From: Treponema bryantii
GTDB taxonomy: Bacteria; Spirochaetota; Spirochaetia; Treponematales; Treponemataceae
Direction: 5' to 3'
Length of the DNA stretch: 64,000 nucleotides
Assembly (NCBI RefSeq): GCF_900111035.1
Contig: NZ_FOFU01000004.1
Coordinates: 124,001-188,000 of the forward strand
A program made the translations under genes and the position numbers. The notes under the pieces were generated by a model, which saw only the letters and a program-made list of their open reading frames with translations, had not been told where the DNA came from and ran no database searches. Below, in pieces: positions 8,323 through 15,440 of this stretch. The first letter of the stretch is position 1, and each line of letters starts with the position of its first letter.

Positions 8323-9299
8323 TATTTCAAAATCTTTGGCATCTCAATTGTATCGTAGCTTGCTGGAAGCACTACGTTTTTATTAGAAGGGAACATCCAC
8401 TGAGTTCCTGGAATTACATTCTGAGCACTTTCGCTGATAAGGAACTCAATAAACTTCTTAGCTCCACCAGGATTCTTTGCACCCTTTACAAGACCAGCAC
8501 CTTCAACCTGCATAACATGACCATCAGAGAATGTAAGGGCTTTATACTGATCCCCTTCACCATACTCAATATGATAAGCGGGACTAGTTGTATAACTGAT
8601 TACAAGAGGTGCCTCGCCATCAGTAAACATTCCATAACCTACACTCCATCCAGGAGCCATAGTCAGAATAGAAGATTCAAGTCTCTTCATATAATCAGCT
8701 GCTTTATCACCGTAAACTTTATTTACCCAGGTTTCAAAACCAAGGCCAGGAGTACTTGTGCGGGCATCCATCAAAATCAGCTTTTTCTTATAAATATCTT
8801 TTGTAAGGTCTTCAAGACAAGCAGGAGCTGGAATTCCAGAAAGTGAATTCCAGATGATTGCAAACGGACTGTAATCATAAGGAGTCATAATCCAGTTTCC
8901 ACCGAGTTCTTCTTCAAGACCATCTGCAAGAACTGATGCATTTGAAGGCTTAAATTTTTCAAATACTCCGCTTTCACCAGCTTTTTCTGTAAGATTATTA
9001 TCTAGACCAAGAAGAACGTCTGCATAAGGATCATTTTTTTCAATGAGAGCCTTTGAAAGAATCTGAACCCCATCACCACAGTCAATGAAAGTTACTTTGA
9101 TACCAGTTTTTGCTTCGAAAAGACGTGCAATTTCAGGACCACTTCCCCATTCGCCACAGAAAGAATCGTAAGTGTAAACGATAACCTCGTTGAGTCGAGC
9201 AGCGTCAACTTTAGATGATTTTTTGCAGCCCATAAGCATGGGGCAAACCAATGTAAAAATGAAGATTGATAAAACGATGAGAGTATGACTTTTTTTCAT
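8322..9299 (-). CDS. thiB: Thiamine/TPP-binding lipoprotein of the ABC transporter
   Basis: A 325-residue extracytoplasmic binding protein. It begins MKKSHTLIVL with a lipoprotein signal peptide ending LMGC (Cys25), so it should be anchored on the outer face of the inner membrane or in the periplasm. The mature part has the ThiB-type fold, with VYTYDSFCGEWGSGPEIA near the start and GNWIMTPYDYSPFAIIWN in the middle. The frame remains open upstream to 9386, but that part is the riboswitch aptamer; the true ATG is at 9299 with GGAGG five bases before it. It is first in the thiBPQ operon. Confidence 0.92.
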   Translation of the reverse strand: MKKSHTLIVLSIFIFTLVCPMLMGCKKSSKVDAARLNEVIVYTYDSFCGEWGSGPEIARLFEAKTGIKVTFIDCGDGVQILSKALIEKNDPYADVLLGLDNNLTEKAGESGVFEKFKPSNASVLADGLEEELGGNWIMTPYDYSPFAIIWNSLSGIPAPACLEDLTKDIYKKKLILMDARTSTPGLGFETWVNKVYGDKAADYMKRLESSILTMAPGWSVGYGMFTDGEAPLVISYTTSPAYHIEYGEGDQYKALTFSDGHVMQVEGAGLVKGAKNPGGAKKFIEFLISESAQNVIPGTQWMFPSNKNVVLPASYDTIEMPKILK

Positions 9300-9397
9300 A
9301 CCTACCTCCGCCGGTATTATCCGGATCAGGTTCGAAGGGTATAATCTCAGGCGGAAATGAAACGACGTCTCATTATGCTCCGCCACCCCCGGTTATA
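9297..9397 (-). promoter_or_regulatory. TPP riboswitch (THI element)
   Basis: On the minus strand the conserved aptamer blocks occur in order: GGGGGTG, a P3 stem GGCGGA (9379-9384) with TCCGCC (9350-9355), CTGAGA, and AACCTGATCCGGATAATACC with the P4/P5 pairing CCGG/CCGG, then GGCGGAGG. The 3' strand of the aptamer contains the GGAGG (9305-9309) that is the only good ribosome site for thiB, and the aptamer ends against the ATG. This layout implies translational control: ligand-bound RNA hides the ribosome site. There is no terminator between aptamer and gene. Confidence 0.95.
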
Positions 9398-9400
9398 AAC

Positions 9401-9429
9401 TAAATAAATATTTTAAGTGTGCTTGTCAA
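9401..9429 (-). promoter_or_regulatory. Promoter of the thiBPQ operon
   Basis: A perfect TTGACA (9424-9429) is 17 bases from TATTTA (9401-9406) on the minus strand, placing +1 just upstream of the TPP aptamer. The -10 match is weak. Confidence 0.45.
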
Positions 9430-9478
9430 GTCGGCAAGCACAGCTTGCCTCTGAGCCGTTTTTTCGATTATAGGCTTT
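9430..9478 (-). repeat. Interspersed element, short copy after thrH
   Basis: The minus strand reads a CGAAAA-rich lead, GGCTCAGAGGC and a 7-bp hairpin GGCAAGC/GCTTGCC (9433-9439 with 9443-9449). It resembles the 3' half of the elements after adk (21302-21411) and dnaK (38058-38140) but lacks their CTGCGACAG stem. It begins at the thrH stop codon, as those copies begin at their gene ends. Confidence 0.5.
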
Positions 9479-10067
9479 TCTTAATCGCGTCAAGCAGTTC
9501 CGAGTATTCTGTAAATGCAGGATACTGTGGATAATCCTTGATGATTTTTTCTGTAGAACGGAAAAGGAAACCTGCCTTTGAAGCTTCAATCATTCCAAGA
9601 TCGTTGAAGCTGTCGCCCGAAGCGATTGTTTCAAATCCGATTGACTGAAGAGCCTTTACAGTTGTGAGCTTACTCTTGTCGCAGCGCATCTTGTAGCCTG
9701 TAATTTCTCCTGAATCAGAAACAATCAGTTCATTACAGAAAATTGTAGGCTGTCCGAGCTTTTCCATGAGAGGAGCTGCAAACTGGCTGAAAGTATCACT
9801 CAAGATGATTGTCTGGCAGCATGAGCGGAGTTCGTCGAGGAACTTCTTAGCTCCAGGAAGAGGATCAATCTTTTTGATTGTTTCCTGAATCTCCTTAAGA
9901 CCAAGTCCATGCTCCTTAAGGATTCCGATTCTATATTTCATCAGTTTGTCATAATCCGGCTCATCGCGGGTAGTTCTTCTAAGCTCTGGAATTCCAACAG
10001 TATCAGCAAAAGCAATCCAGATTTCCGGTACAAGTACGCCTTCAAGATCAAGACAAGTGATAATCAT
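9468..10067 (-). CDS. thrH: ThrH-type phosphoserine phosphatase / homoserine phosphotransferase
   Basis: A 199-residue HAD-superfamily enzyme closely matching ThrH of Pseudomonas. The N-terminus CLDLEGVLVPEIWIAFAD contains the nucleophile Asp7, followed by TTRDEPDYDKLM; the second motif is ILSDTFSQF, and the last is ASGDSFNDLGMI with the metal aspartates. The family dephosphorylates phosphoserine and can transfer the phosphate to homoserine, linking serine and threonine synthesis. The ATG has GAGGT seven bases upstream. It is transcribed alone, divergent from the deacetylase-like gene at 10203. Confidence 0.92.
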   Translation of the reverse strand: MIITCLDLEGVLVPEIWIAFADTVGIPELRRTTRDEPDYDKLMKYRIGILKEHGLGLKEIQETIKKIDPLPGAKKFLDELRSCCQTIILSDTFSQFAAPLMEKLGQPTIFCNELIVSDSGEITGYKMRCDKSKLTTVKALQSIGFETIASGDSFNDLGMIEASKAGFLFRSTEKIIKDYPQYPAFTEYSELLDAIKKSL

Positions 10068-10093
10068 TTTTTTACCTCAATAAAACATCTGTC

Positions 10094-10116
10094 ATTGTCG
10101 GGTTTGACCCGACAAT
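10094..10116. repeat. Small palindromic element between thrH and the divergent gene
   Basis: ATTGTCGGG (10094-10102) and CCCGACAAT (10108-10116) form a perfect 9-bp hairpin with a five-base loop. There is no T-run, so it is not an ordinary terminator; it resembles the short interspersed palindromes seen elsewhere in the window. Confidence 0.55.
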
Positions 10117-10167
10117 CTTACTAAGAAAATACAGTATTTATTAAAATATATCAAGGAATCCCCCTAA

Positions 10168-10196
10168 CTGACAAAATCTTTCCAAAGTGATACTAT
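10168..10196 (+). promoter_or_regulatory. Promoter of the divergent-deacetylase gene, predicted leaderless
   Basis: CTGACA (10168-10173), 17 bases, TACTAT (10191-10196), then six bases to the ATG at 10203. The geometry is the same as for argC and there is no Shine-Dalgarno sequence. Confidence 0.5.
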
Positions 10197-10202
10197 CATC
10201 TT

Positions 10203-11465
10203 ATGCCTCAGAAAAAGACAGCGCGAAAAACTTCCAGCAAAACAACAAGAAAAACCGGATCAAAACGAACTACCCGCACAACCCGCCGCTCATCAAAAAA
10301 GCCTAAGGTATATATTCCGGCTTATAAGGCAATTATTTTCTGCTGTGCTATTATCACAATCTGTATGGGCTTACTGCTCGTTACAACACTTCATGAACCG
10401 AACAAAAAGCTTCCAGACAGTATAATAGAAAGATATAAAGAAGAAATTATTGATTCAAAGAATAATAAAGAAACTGAAGCCGAGTCTGCTAAAAAGAAAA
10501 AGGATGAAAACAAGCCTAAAACTGAAAACAAAACAAAGGCAGATACTAAGCCAAAAACAGAAAGTCAGCCAAAAACAGAAACAAAAAAGCCAGAGACTCC
10601 TAAAAAGCCGCAGTCTTCAAATAAAACAGAGCCTGCAAAAACAGATAAATCAGTAAAAATCGAAACACCTCAGGCAAAAGATAAAACTCCTGAAAAGGAT
10701 TCACAGAATACTCAGAAAACTCAGGACACAACTACAGTCCCTGCGCCTGTAACACCATCATCAAAATACAACTTTCCAAAAGCAAAAAATAATGCCCAGC
10801 TGATTTTTGTTTTTGATGACGGCGGACAAAATCTTTCGCACCTTACACCATTCTTAAAGCTGCCCTTCCCTATAACAGTTGCGGTTCTTCCTCAATTGGC
10901 ACATTCAAAAGAGACTGCAGCACAGGTTCGTAAGGCTGGCTTTGAAGTTATGCTTCATCAGCCGATGCAGGCTGTAAATGCATCTGTAAATCCGGGACCA
11001 GGTGCCATTAAACCTGAAATGAGTGAAAGTGAAATAAAGTCTGTGCTTTTTCAGAACATCACAGAAATCGGCCCGATTTCCGGAATGAATAATCATGAAG
11101 GATCTGCCATTACAGCCGATGCAGAAAAAATGGCCACGGTGATGCAGTTCTGCTCTCAGGAAGGTATTTACTTCCTCGATAGCCGCACTAACGTAGAAAC
11201 CAAGGTGCCGTATGTTGCGGGCGAACTCGGTTATTCATACTACGAACGAAACATCTTCCTTGATAACGAGAAAACAAACGAAAACGCTCTTAAAGAACTT
11301 AAAAAAGGCCTTGACCTTGCAAATAAAAATGGAAGCGTTATAATGATAGGCCATATCTGGAGTGCAGATTTTCTGCCGGCCTTTTTACAGGATGCGTACC
11401 CTGAACTTAAGGCACAAGGATACACTTTCAGTACAGTAAGCAAGAGCCGCGCCAGAAAGAACTAG
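10203..11465 (+). CDS. Divergent polysaccharide deacetylase (YibQ/DUF610-type) membrane-anchored protein
   Basis: A 420-residue protein with three parts. Residues 1-40 are a very basic cytoplasmic tail rich in Arg, Lys and Thr. A single membrane helix follows at about 43-62, and then a 130-residue Lys/Thr/Pro/Glu linker that is low complexity and probably disordered. Residues about 199-420 are the divergent deacetylase domain: LIFVFDDGGQNL, EVMLHQPMQA, NNHEGSAIT, IYFLDSRT and MIGHIW are its conserved blocks. The family is related to NodB enzymes but its activity is not established. The domain should face the periplasm. tsaD starts nine bases after its stop, so the two share a transcript. Confidence 0.85.
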   Translation: MPQKKTARKTSSKTTRKTGSKRTTRTTRRSSKKPKVYIPAYKAIIFCCAIITICMGLLLVTTLHEPNKKLPDSIIERYKEEIIDSKNNKETEAESAKKKKDENKPKTENKTKADTKPKTESQPKTETKKPETPKKPQSSNKTEPAKTDKSVKIETPQAKDKTPEKDSQNTQKTQDTTTVPAPVTPSSKYNFPKAKNNAQLIFVFDDGGQNLSHLTPFLKLPFPITVAVLPQLAHSKETAAQVRKAGFEVMLHQPMQAVNASVNPGPGAIKPEMSESEIKSVLFQNITEIGPISGMNNHEGSAITADAEKMATVMQFCSQEGIYFLDSRTNVETKVPYVAGELGYSYYERNIFLDNEKTNENALKELKKGLDLANKNGSVIMIGHIWSADFLPAFLQDAYPELKAQGYTFSTVSKSRARKN

Positions 11466-11474
11466 AGGAACCAA

Positions 11475-12506
11475 ATGAAAGTATTAGGTATAGAAAGCAG
11501 CTGCGATGAAACAGCCTGCGCAATCGTAGAAGACGGAAAAACAATTCTCAGCAACGTAGTTGCAACACAGATCCCTTTCCACAAAATCTATAAGGGTGTT
11601 GTACCAGAAATTGCAAGCCGTAAACATGCAGAATGGATTCTTCCTGTAGTTCGCCAGGCACTCAAAGAAGCAAACATGACCTTAGATGAGGTTGATGCCA
11701 TTGCCTCAACAAACCGCCCTGGTCTTATGGGTTCACTTCTTGTTGGCTTTACTTTTGGAAAAACTCTTGCATGGGCTACAAACAAACCTTTTATCGCAAT
11801 TAACCATATGCTAGGTCACCTTTATGCAGCACAACTCCAGTCAGATGTTGAATATCCGTTTTTGGGACTTCTCGTAAGTGGCGGCCACTCAATTATCTGT
11901 AAAGTAAACGGATTTGATGATCTTGAGATTTTAGGAACTACGGTTGATGACTCTGTAGGAGAAGCTTTTGATAAAGTTGCTAAGTTCTATGGCCTCGGCT
12001 ACCCTGGAGGAGTTATCATCGATAACCTTGCTAAAAAAGGCGATCCGAAAGCTGCCCGCTTCCCGGTTCCAAAACTTGATGAAAAAGACCACCGCTACGA
12101 CGTTTCCTTCAGCGGTTTGAAAACTGCTGTAATTCACCAGTGTGATATGTTCTGGCAGCCAGGCTACGAGCACAGCACAGAAAATATGTGCGCCGCCTTC
12201 CAGGAAACCGCAATCAAAACTCTGGTTGGAAAACTCCTGAAAGCCGCCGACGATACCGGCCTCAAAACAGTAGTCTGCGGCGGCGGTGTTGCAGCCAATT
12301 CCCGCCTCCGCGCCATGCTCGCAGAACGTACAGACATCAACTGCATCTTCCCGCCTCTCAAGCTCTGTGGAGATAACGGAGCCATGATAGCCGGAGTTGC
12401 CTATCACTTCCTCCAGCGCGGCGACCGCAGCGATATGAATACAGTGACATGTGCACGTATTCCGCAGTTTAAGCGTGGATTGGATCAGGTAAGACATAAC
12501 AAGTAA
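11475..12506 (+). CDS. tsaD: tRNA N6-adenosine threonylcarbamoyltransferase
   Basis: TsaD transfers the threonylcarbamoyl group to adenosine 37 of tRNAs that read ANN codons, working with TsaB and TsaE. The 343-residue protein has GIESSCDETACAIV at the start, the metal-binding HMLGH (His111, His115), the ATP loop SGGHS and VAANSRLR near residue 275. Length is normal. AGAGGA precedes the ATG. It follows the deacetylase-like gene and precedes the FRG gene by six bases. Confidence 0.96.
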   Translation: MKVLGIESSCDETACAIVEDGKTILSNVVATQIPFHKIYKGVVPEIASRKHAEWILPVVRQALKEANMTLDEVDAIASTNRPGLMGSLLVGFTFGKTLAWATNKPFIAINHMLGHLYAAQLQSDVEYPFLGLLVSGGHSIICKVNGFDDLEILGTTVDDSVGEAFDKVAKFYGLGYPGGVIIDNLAKKGDPKAARFPVPKLDEKDHRYDVSFSGLKTAVIHQCDMFWQPGYEHSTENMCAAFQETAIKTLVGKLLKAADDTGLKTVVCGGGVAANSRLRAMLAERTDINCIFPPLKLCGDNGAMIAGVAYHFLQRGDRSDMNTVTCARIPQFKRGLDQVRHNK

Positions 12507-12512
12507 AGAAAT

Positions 12513-13397
12513 ATGGAAATAACAGTTACTTCAATTGAAGAATATCTGCAGGCAATTAAAAAGATAAAGATTTCAGAAAATGTACCTTTGCTGTGGTTCA
12601 GAGGACAAAATCGATCAGAATACAGACTGCTAACTCCCGAAGCTCGACTGTCATTTAAAACAACTGAATCATTGCTTATAATTCCAGGATTTCTGAAACA
12701 TTTGAATGATTTTAAAGACTTTTGTAAGAAGCAATGTCGAAAGCAATTAAAAGTCCTTGGAAATCCAAAAGATGATTTAGAATGGTCATTTTTAGCACAA
12801 CACTGTGGTGCGCCAACACTTTTGCTAGACTGGACAGAAGATCCAATGATAGCGCTTTTTTTTGCTATAAATAAACTGGATCCATCAGATACAGGAGTAA
12901 ATGTATTTGTCTGCTCACCAGAGAATCTGAATCATTCCGTAAGCGATAATACACCAGTCCAAAATTATCACGGTCCCGTTCCTGTTACAGAAGAAACCCG
13001 TGACTATTTACTGAGATATATTCATTTTGAGAATAACCCTTCTCTGCCCCTATGCATAAAACCATCAATCCAGAATTACAGACTGACAAGACAATCTGGA
13101 AATTTTATCATTCAGGGAAAAGATTTTACACCATTTGATTTACAAGACTGTGGAAAGTTTTTCCATAAAATCATTATTCCACGAGAAAGATTTTCCTATT
13201 TCAAAGAGCTGCTGGATCTCCTTCAGTTAAATGAACAAACAATCTATGGTCCACAAACTCCAGCAGATGAATATGCCAGAGAGCTTCGAAAATTAGTAGA
13301 AGAAAAATTCATAGACACAAAAAGATATTTTGTAAACTCGCAGAAGAATCTCCCCCTTGACAAAGTTTCTACGCAACAGTACAGTAAGAACAAATGA
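12513..13397 (+). CDS. FRG-domain protein
   Basis: A 294-residue protein named for the Phe-Arg-Gly motif, here LLWFRGQNRSEYRLL (F29 R30 G31). The second hallmark is AQHCGAPTLLLDWTEDP (about residues 96-111), followed by ALFFAI. FRG proteins are widespread, often in accessory or phage-related regions, and their biochemical role is not settled. It starts six bases after tsaD with no strong ribosome site, so it probably depends on readthrough. The last 40 bases of the gene contain the promoter of the tyrosine leader, and its TGA overlaps the leader ATG (ATGA). No signal peptide or membrane segment is seen. Confidence 0.85.
   Translation: MEITVTSIEEYLQAIKKIKISENVPLLWFRGQNRSEYRLLTPEARLSFKTTESLLIIPGFLKHLNDFKDFCKKQCRKQLKVLGNPKDDLEWSFLAQHCGAPTLLLDWTEDPMIALFFAINKLDPSDTGVNVFVCSPENLNHSVSDNTPVQNYHGPVPVTEETRDYLLRYIHFENNPSLPLCIKPSIQNYRLTRQSGNFIIQGKDFTPFDLQDCGKFFHKIIIPRERFSYFKELLDLLQLNEQTIYGPQTPADEYARELRKLVEEKFIDTKRYFVNSQKNLPLDKVSTQQYSKNK
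13357..13385 (+). promoter_or_regulatory. Promoter of the tyrosine attenuator and aroF-tyrA
   Basis: A perfect TTGACA (13357-13362), 17 bases and TACAGT (13380-13385) lie inside the 3' end of the FRG gene. The expected +1 is 13392-13394, on or two bases before the leader-peptide ATG, so the leader is at most minimally leadered. Confidence 0.65.
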
Positions 13398-13465
13398 AAA
13401 ACATCACTTACGCATACTATTATTACTGGTATTCTCACAACGCTTGCAGAGTTCTGGCAAAGTAG
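13394..13465 (+). CDS. Tyrosine-rich leader peptide of aroF-tyrA
   Basis: An ATG (13394) opens a 23-codon frame ending at TAG (13463-13465). Residues 6-13 read YAYYYYWY: six tyrosines and one tryptophan in eight codons (13409-13432). The start is MKNIT, reminiscent of enterobacterial leader peptides such as MKHIP. The frame lies between a promoter and a terminator with a competing hairpin, and ahead of DAHP synthase and prephenate dehydrogenase, exactly where a sensor of charged tRNA-Tyr would be expected. It overlaps the FRG stop codon and has no clear ribosome site, which fits leaderless initiation. The peptide itself probably has no function after synthesis. Confidence 0.85.
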   Translation: MKNITYAYYYYWYSHNACRVLAK

Positions 13466-13525
13466 ATGCTGATGTATATAAATCGGTAATTTCAAGGAAC
13501 TCTGAAAAAGAGTTCCTTTTTTTTT
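13444..13525 (+). promoter_or_regulatory. Transcription attenuator (antiterminator/terminator pair) before aroF
   Basis: The terminator is a perfect 9-bp stem, AAGGAACTC (13494-13502) with GAGTTCCTT (13510-13518), followed by a T-run to 13525. An alternative pairing joins CAGAGTTC (13447-13454) to GAACTCTG (13497-13504), 8 bp plus a G-U pair, and uses up most of the 5' arm of the terminator. A small hairpin (TTG-CAG with CTG-CAA, 13444-13460) could occupy the upstream strand. A ribosome stalled on Tyr codons at 13409-13432 leaves 13447 onward free, so the antiterminator forms. A ribosome at the stop codon covers 13447-13454, so the terminator forms. This is the classical attenuation layout. 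Confidence 0.85.
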
Positions 13526-13542
13526 GCCAAGAGAGGATTTTT

Positions 13543-14553
13543 ATGATTATTACACTTAAACACGGAACATCTGATCAGCAGATGAATGAGTTCATTGACT
13601 CATGGAAGCAGAAGGGCTTTGGAGTTCATGTATCAAAAGGTGAAAACCTTACAATTCTCGGACTCCTCGGCGACACAAGTTCGCTCGACACAGAAATGGT
13701 CAGCGCCAATCCTTTTGTTGATACAGTACAGCGCGTTTCTGCTCCTTACAAAATGGCAAGCCGCACTTTCCATCCAGAAAACTCTGTAATCAAAGTTGGA
13801 AACACAAGCTTTGGTAACGGTGAGATTCCTGTAATCGCAGGACCTTGTTCAGTAGAAACAGAAGAACAGGTTATTTCAATTGCAAAAGACGTAAAGGCTG
13901 CCGGTGCAAAACTTCTTCGTGGCGGTGCTTTCAAACCTCGTACTTCTCCTTACAGCTTCCAGGGACTTGGTGAAAAAGGACTTCAGTTCCTCGTATCTGC
14001 TAAAAAAGAAACAGGACTTCCAATCGTAACAGAGCTTATGGATATCCGCCAGCTCAAATACTTTGACGATGTAGATGTAATTCAGATTGGTGCACGCAAC
14101 ATGCAGAACTTTGACCTTCTTAAAGAGATGGGAAAAACAGGAAAGCCAATCCTTTTGAAGCGCGGTATGGCAGCAACTGTAAAAGAACTCCTTATGTCTG
14201 CTGAATACATTATGGCAAGCGGAAATGAAAACGTAATTTTGTGTGAACGCGGTGTTCGCACTTTCGATAACTACACACGTAACTGTCTGGATGTAAGCAT
14301 TGTTCCTTACCTCCACAAGGTAAGCCACCTTCCAATCATCATCGATCCAAGCCATGCCTGTGGTCAGCGCTGGATGGTACCGGAACTCGCAAAAGCAGCA
14401 GTTGCATGTAACACAGATGGACTTATCATCGAAGTCCACAACAATCCTGAAAAGGCTCTCTGTGATGGTGAGCAGTCTCTCCACCCAACAGAGTTTGCAC
14501 AGCTTATGAAAGTTCTTCCACAGATTGCAGCTATTAACGGACGTAACGTATGA
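13543..14553 (+). CDS. aroF: 3-deoxy-D-arabino-heptulosonate 7-phosphate (DAHP) synthase, type I-beta with regulatory domain
   Basis: It joins phosphoenolpyruvate and erythrose 4-phosphate, the first step of aromatic amino acid synthesis. The 336-residue protein has a ferredoxin-like N-terminal domain (about 1-70), as in the Thermotoga enzyme where it mediates feedback inhibition by tyrosine or phenylalanine. The catalytic barrel follows: VIAGPCSVE (metal ligand Cys102), RGGAFKPRTSPYSFQG, LLKRGM and IIDPSHACG. I chose the ATG at 13543, with GAGAGG six bases upstream; the open frame before it runs through the attenuator. Its stop overlaps the tyrA start (ATGA). Confidence 0.95.
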   Translation: MIITLKHGTSDQQMNEFIDSWKQKGFGVHVSKGENLTILGLLGDTSSLDTEMVSANPFVDTVQRVSAPYKMASRTFHPENSVIKVGNTSFGNGEIPVIAGPCSVETEEQVISIAKDVKAAGAKLLRGGAFKPRTSPYSFQGLGEKGLQFLVSAKKETGLPIVTELMDIRQLKYFDDVDVIQIGARNMQNFDLLKEMGKTGKPILLKRGMAATVKELLMSAEYIMASGNENVILCERGVRTFDNYTRNCLDVSIVPYLHKVSHLPIIIDPSHACGQRWMVPELAKAAVACNTDGLIIEVHNNPEKALCDGEQSLHPTEFAQLMKVLPQIAAINGRNV

Positions 14554-15407
14554 TTTTTGCAATTGTAGGACTTGGAATTATGGGCGGATCAATTGCAAAG
14601 GCAATCCGCTCTTCTGCTGACGCGAACGATAAAATCTACGCGCTTGATAAAAACAATGAGTCGCTTTACGCAGCGCTCACCTCTGGTATTATTGATAAAG
14701 CGTTTACTCCTTCGGAAACAGACAAAATGCTTTCTGAAGCCGACATGCTTTTTGTCTGTCTCTACCCTGCTGCAACTCTTGAGTTCTTAAAGCAGCATAA
14801 GAATGATTATAAAGACGGCGCAATCATCACTGATATCAGCGGTGTAAAACACGAGCTTTCAGTCAGCATGGAAGAAATCCGTCCTGCAAATGCACATCTT
14901 ATTTTAGGTCATCCTATGGCCGGTGGTGAAAAGGAAGGCTTTGCAGCCTCTAAAGGCGAATACTTTTTGAATCACAACTACATCCTCATAAAACCAAAAG
15001 AAGGTTATGAAGATGAAGCCGCAGTCAAAAAGCTCCGCACCATCATCAAAAAAATGGGCTTTACCCGCATTACCGAAGTTGATGCCGACACTCACGACAA
15101 CAAGATCGGCTTTACCTCTCAGCTGTGTCACGTTGTTGCGAGTGCCATGGTAGAAAGTGCCGGCGACCCGGAAATCACAAGCTTCGGTGGCGGTTCGTTC
15201 GAGGACCTCACCCGCATTGCGATGATTAACGCACCGCTTTGGACAGAGCTCTTCCTCGCTAACCGCGAAAAGCTCGTTGCTCACATAGAAAATTTTGAAG
15301 CCCAGCTTAATAATCTTAAAAACCTGATTGAAACCCAGGACGCAAATGGTTTACAATCACTTCTTGCAGATGTACGCTCTAAGCGCATTCAGATGCAGAA
15401 GAACTAG
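14550..15407 (+). CDS. tyrA: Prephenate dehydrogenase
   Basis: It oxidises prephenate to 4-hydroxyphenylpyruvate, the committed step to tyrosine. The 285-residue protein starts with the Rossmann motif GLGIMGGS (7-14); TDISGVK and LGHPMAGGEKEGF (with the catalytic histidine) follow. The C-terminal part is the helical dimer domain. No ACT or chorismate mutase domain is attached. Its ATG overlaps the aroF stop by four bases, so both genes answer to the tyrosine attenuator. NAD(P) preference cannot be read with confidence. Confidence 0.93.
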   Translation: MIFAIVGLGIMGGSIAKAIRSSADANDKIYALDKNNESLYAALTSGIIDKAFTPSETDKMLSEADMLFVCLYPAATLEFLKQHKNDYKDGAIITDISGVKHELSVSMEEIRPANAHLILGHPMAGGEKEGFAASKGEYFLNHNYILIKPKEGYEDEAAVKKLRTIIKKMGFTRITEVDADTHDNKIGFTSQLCHVVASAMVESAGDPEITSFGGGSFEDLTRIAMINAPLWTELFLANREKLVAHIENFEAQLNNLKNLIETQDANGLQSLLADVRSKRIQMQKN

Positions 15408-15428
15408 ATCCTGAATCGAGTTCAGGAT
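15408..15428. repeat. Interspersed hairpin ATCCTGAA/TTCAGGAT, copy 1
   Basis: An 8-bp perfect inverted repeat with a five-base loop starts directly after the tyrA stop. The same stem with a different loop occurs at 20438-20458. Confidence 0.6.
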
Positions 15429-15440
15429 GACAGAGGATTT

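Noticed and set aside
9300-9386. 29-residue N-terminal extension of ThiB
   Set aside because: The DNA is the TPP aptamer; the signal peptide begins at the ATG at 9299.
13357-13542. N-terminal extension of aroF into an open frame starting at TTG 13357
   Set aside because: That stretch is the promoter, leader peptide and terminator in another frame; the ATG at 13543 has GAGAGG upstream and matches the family's N-terminus.
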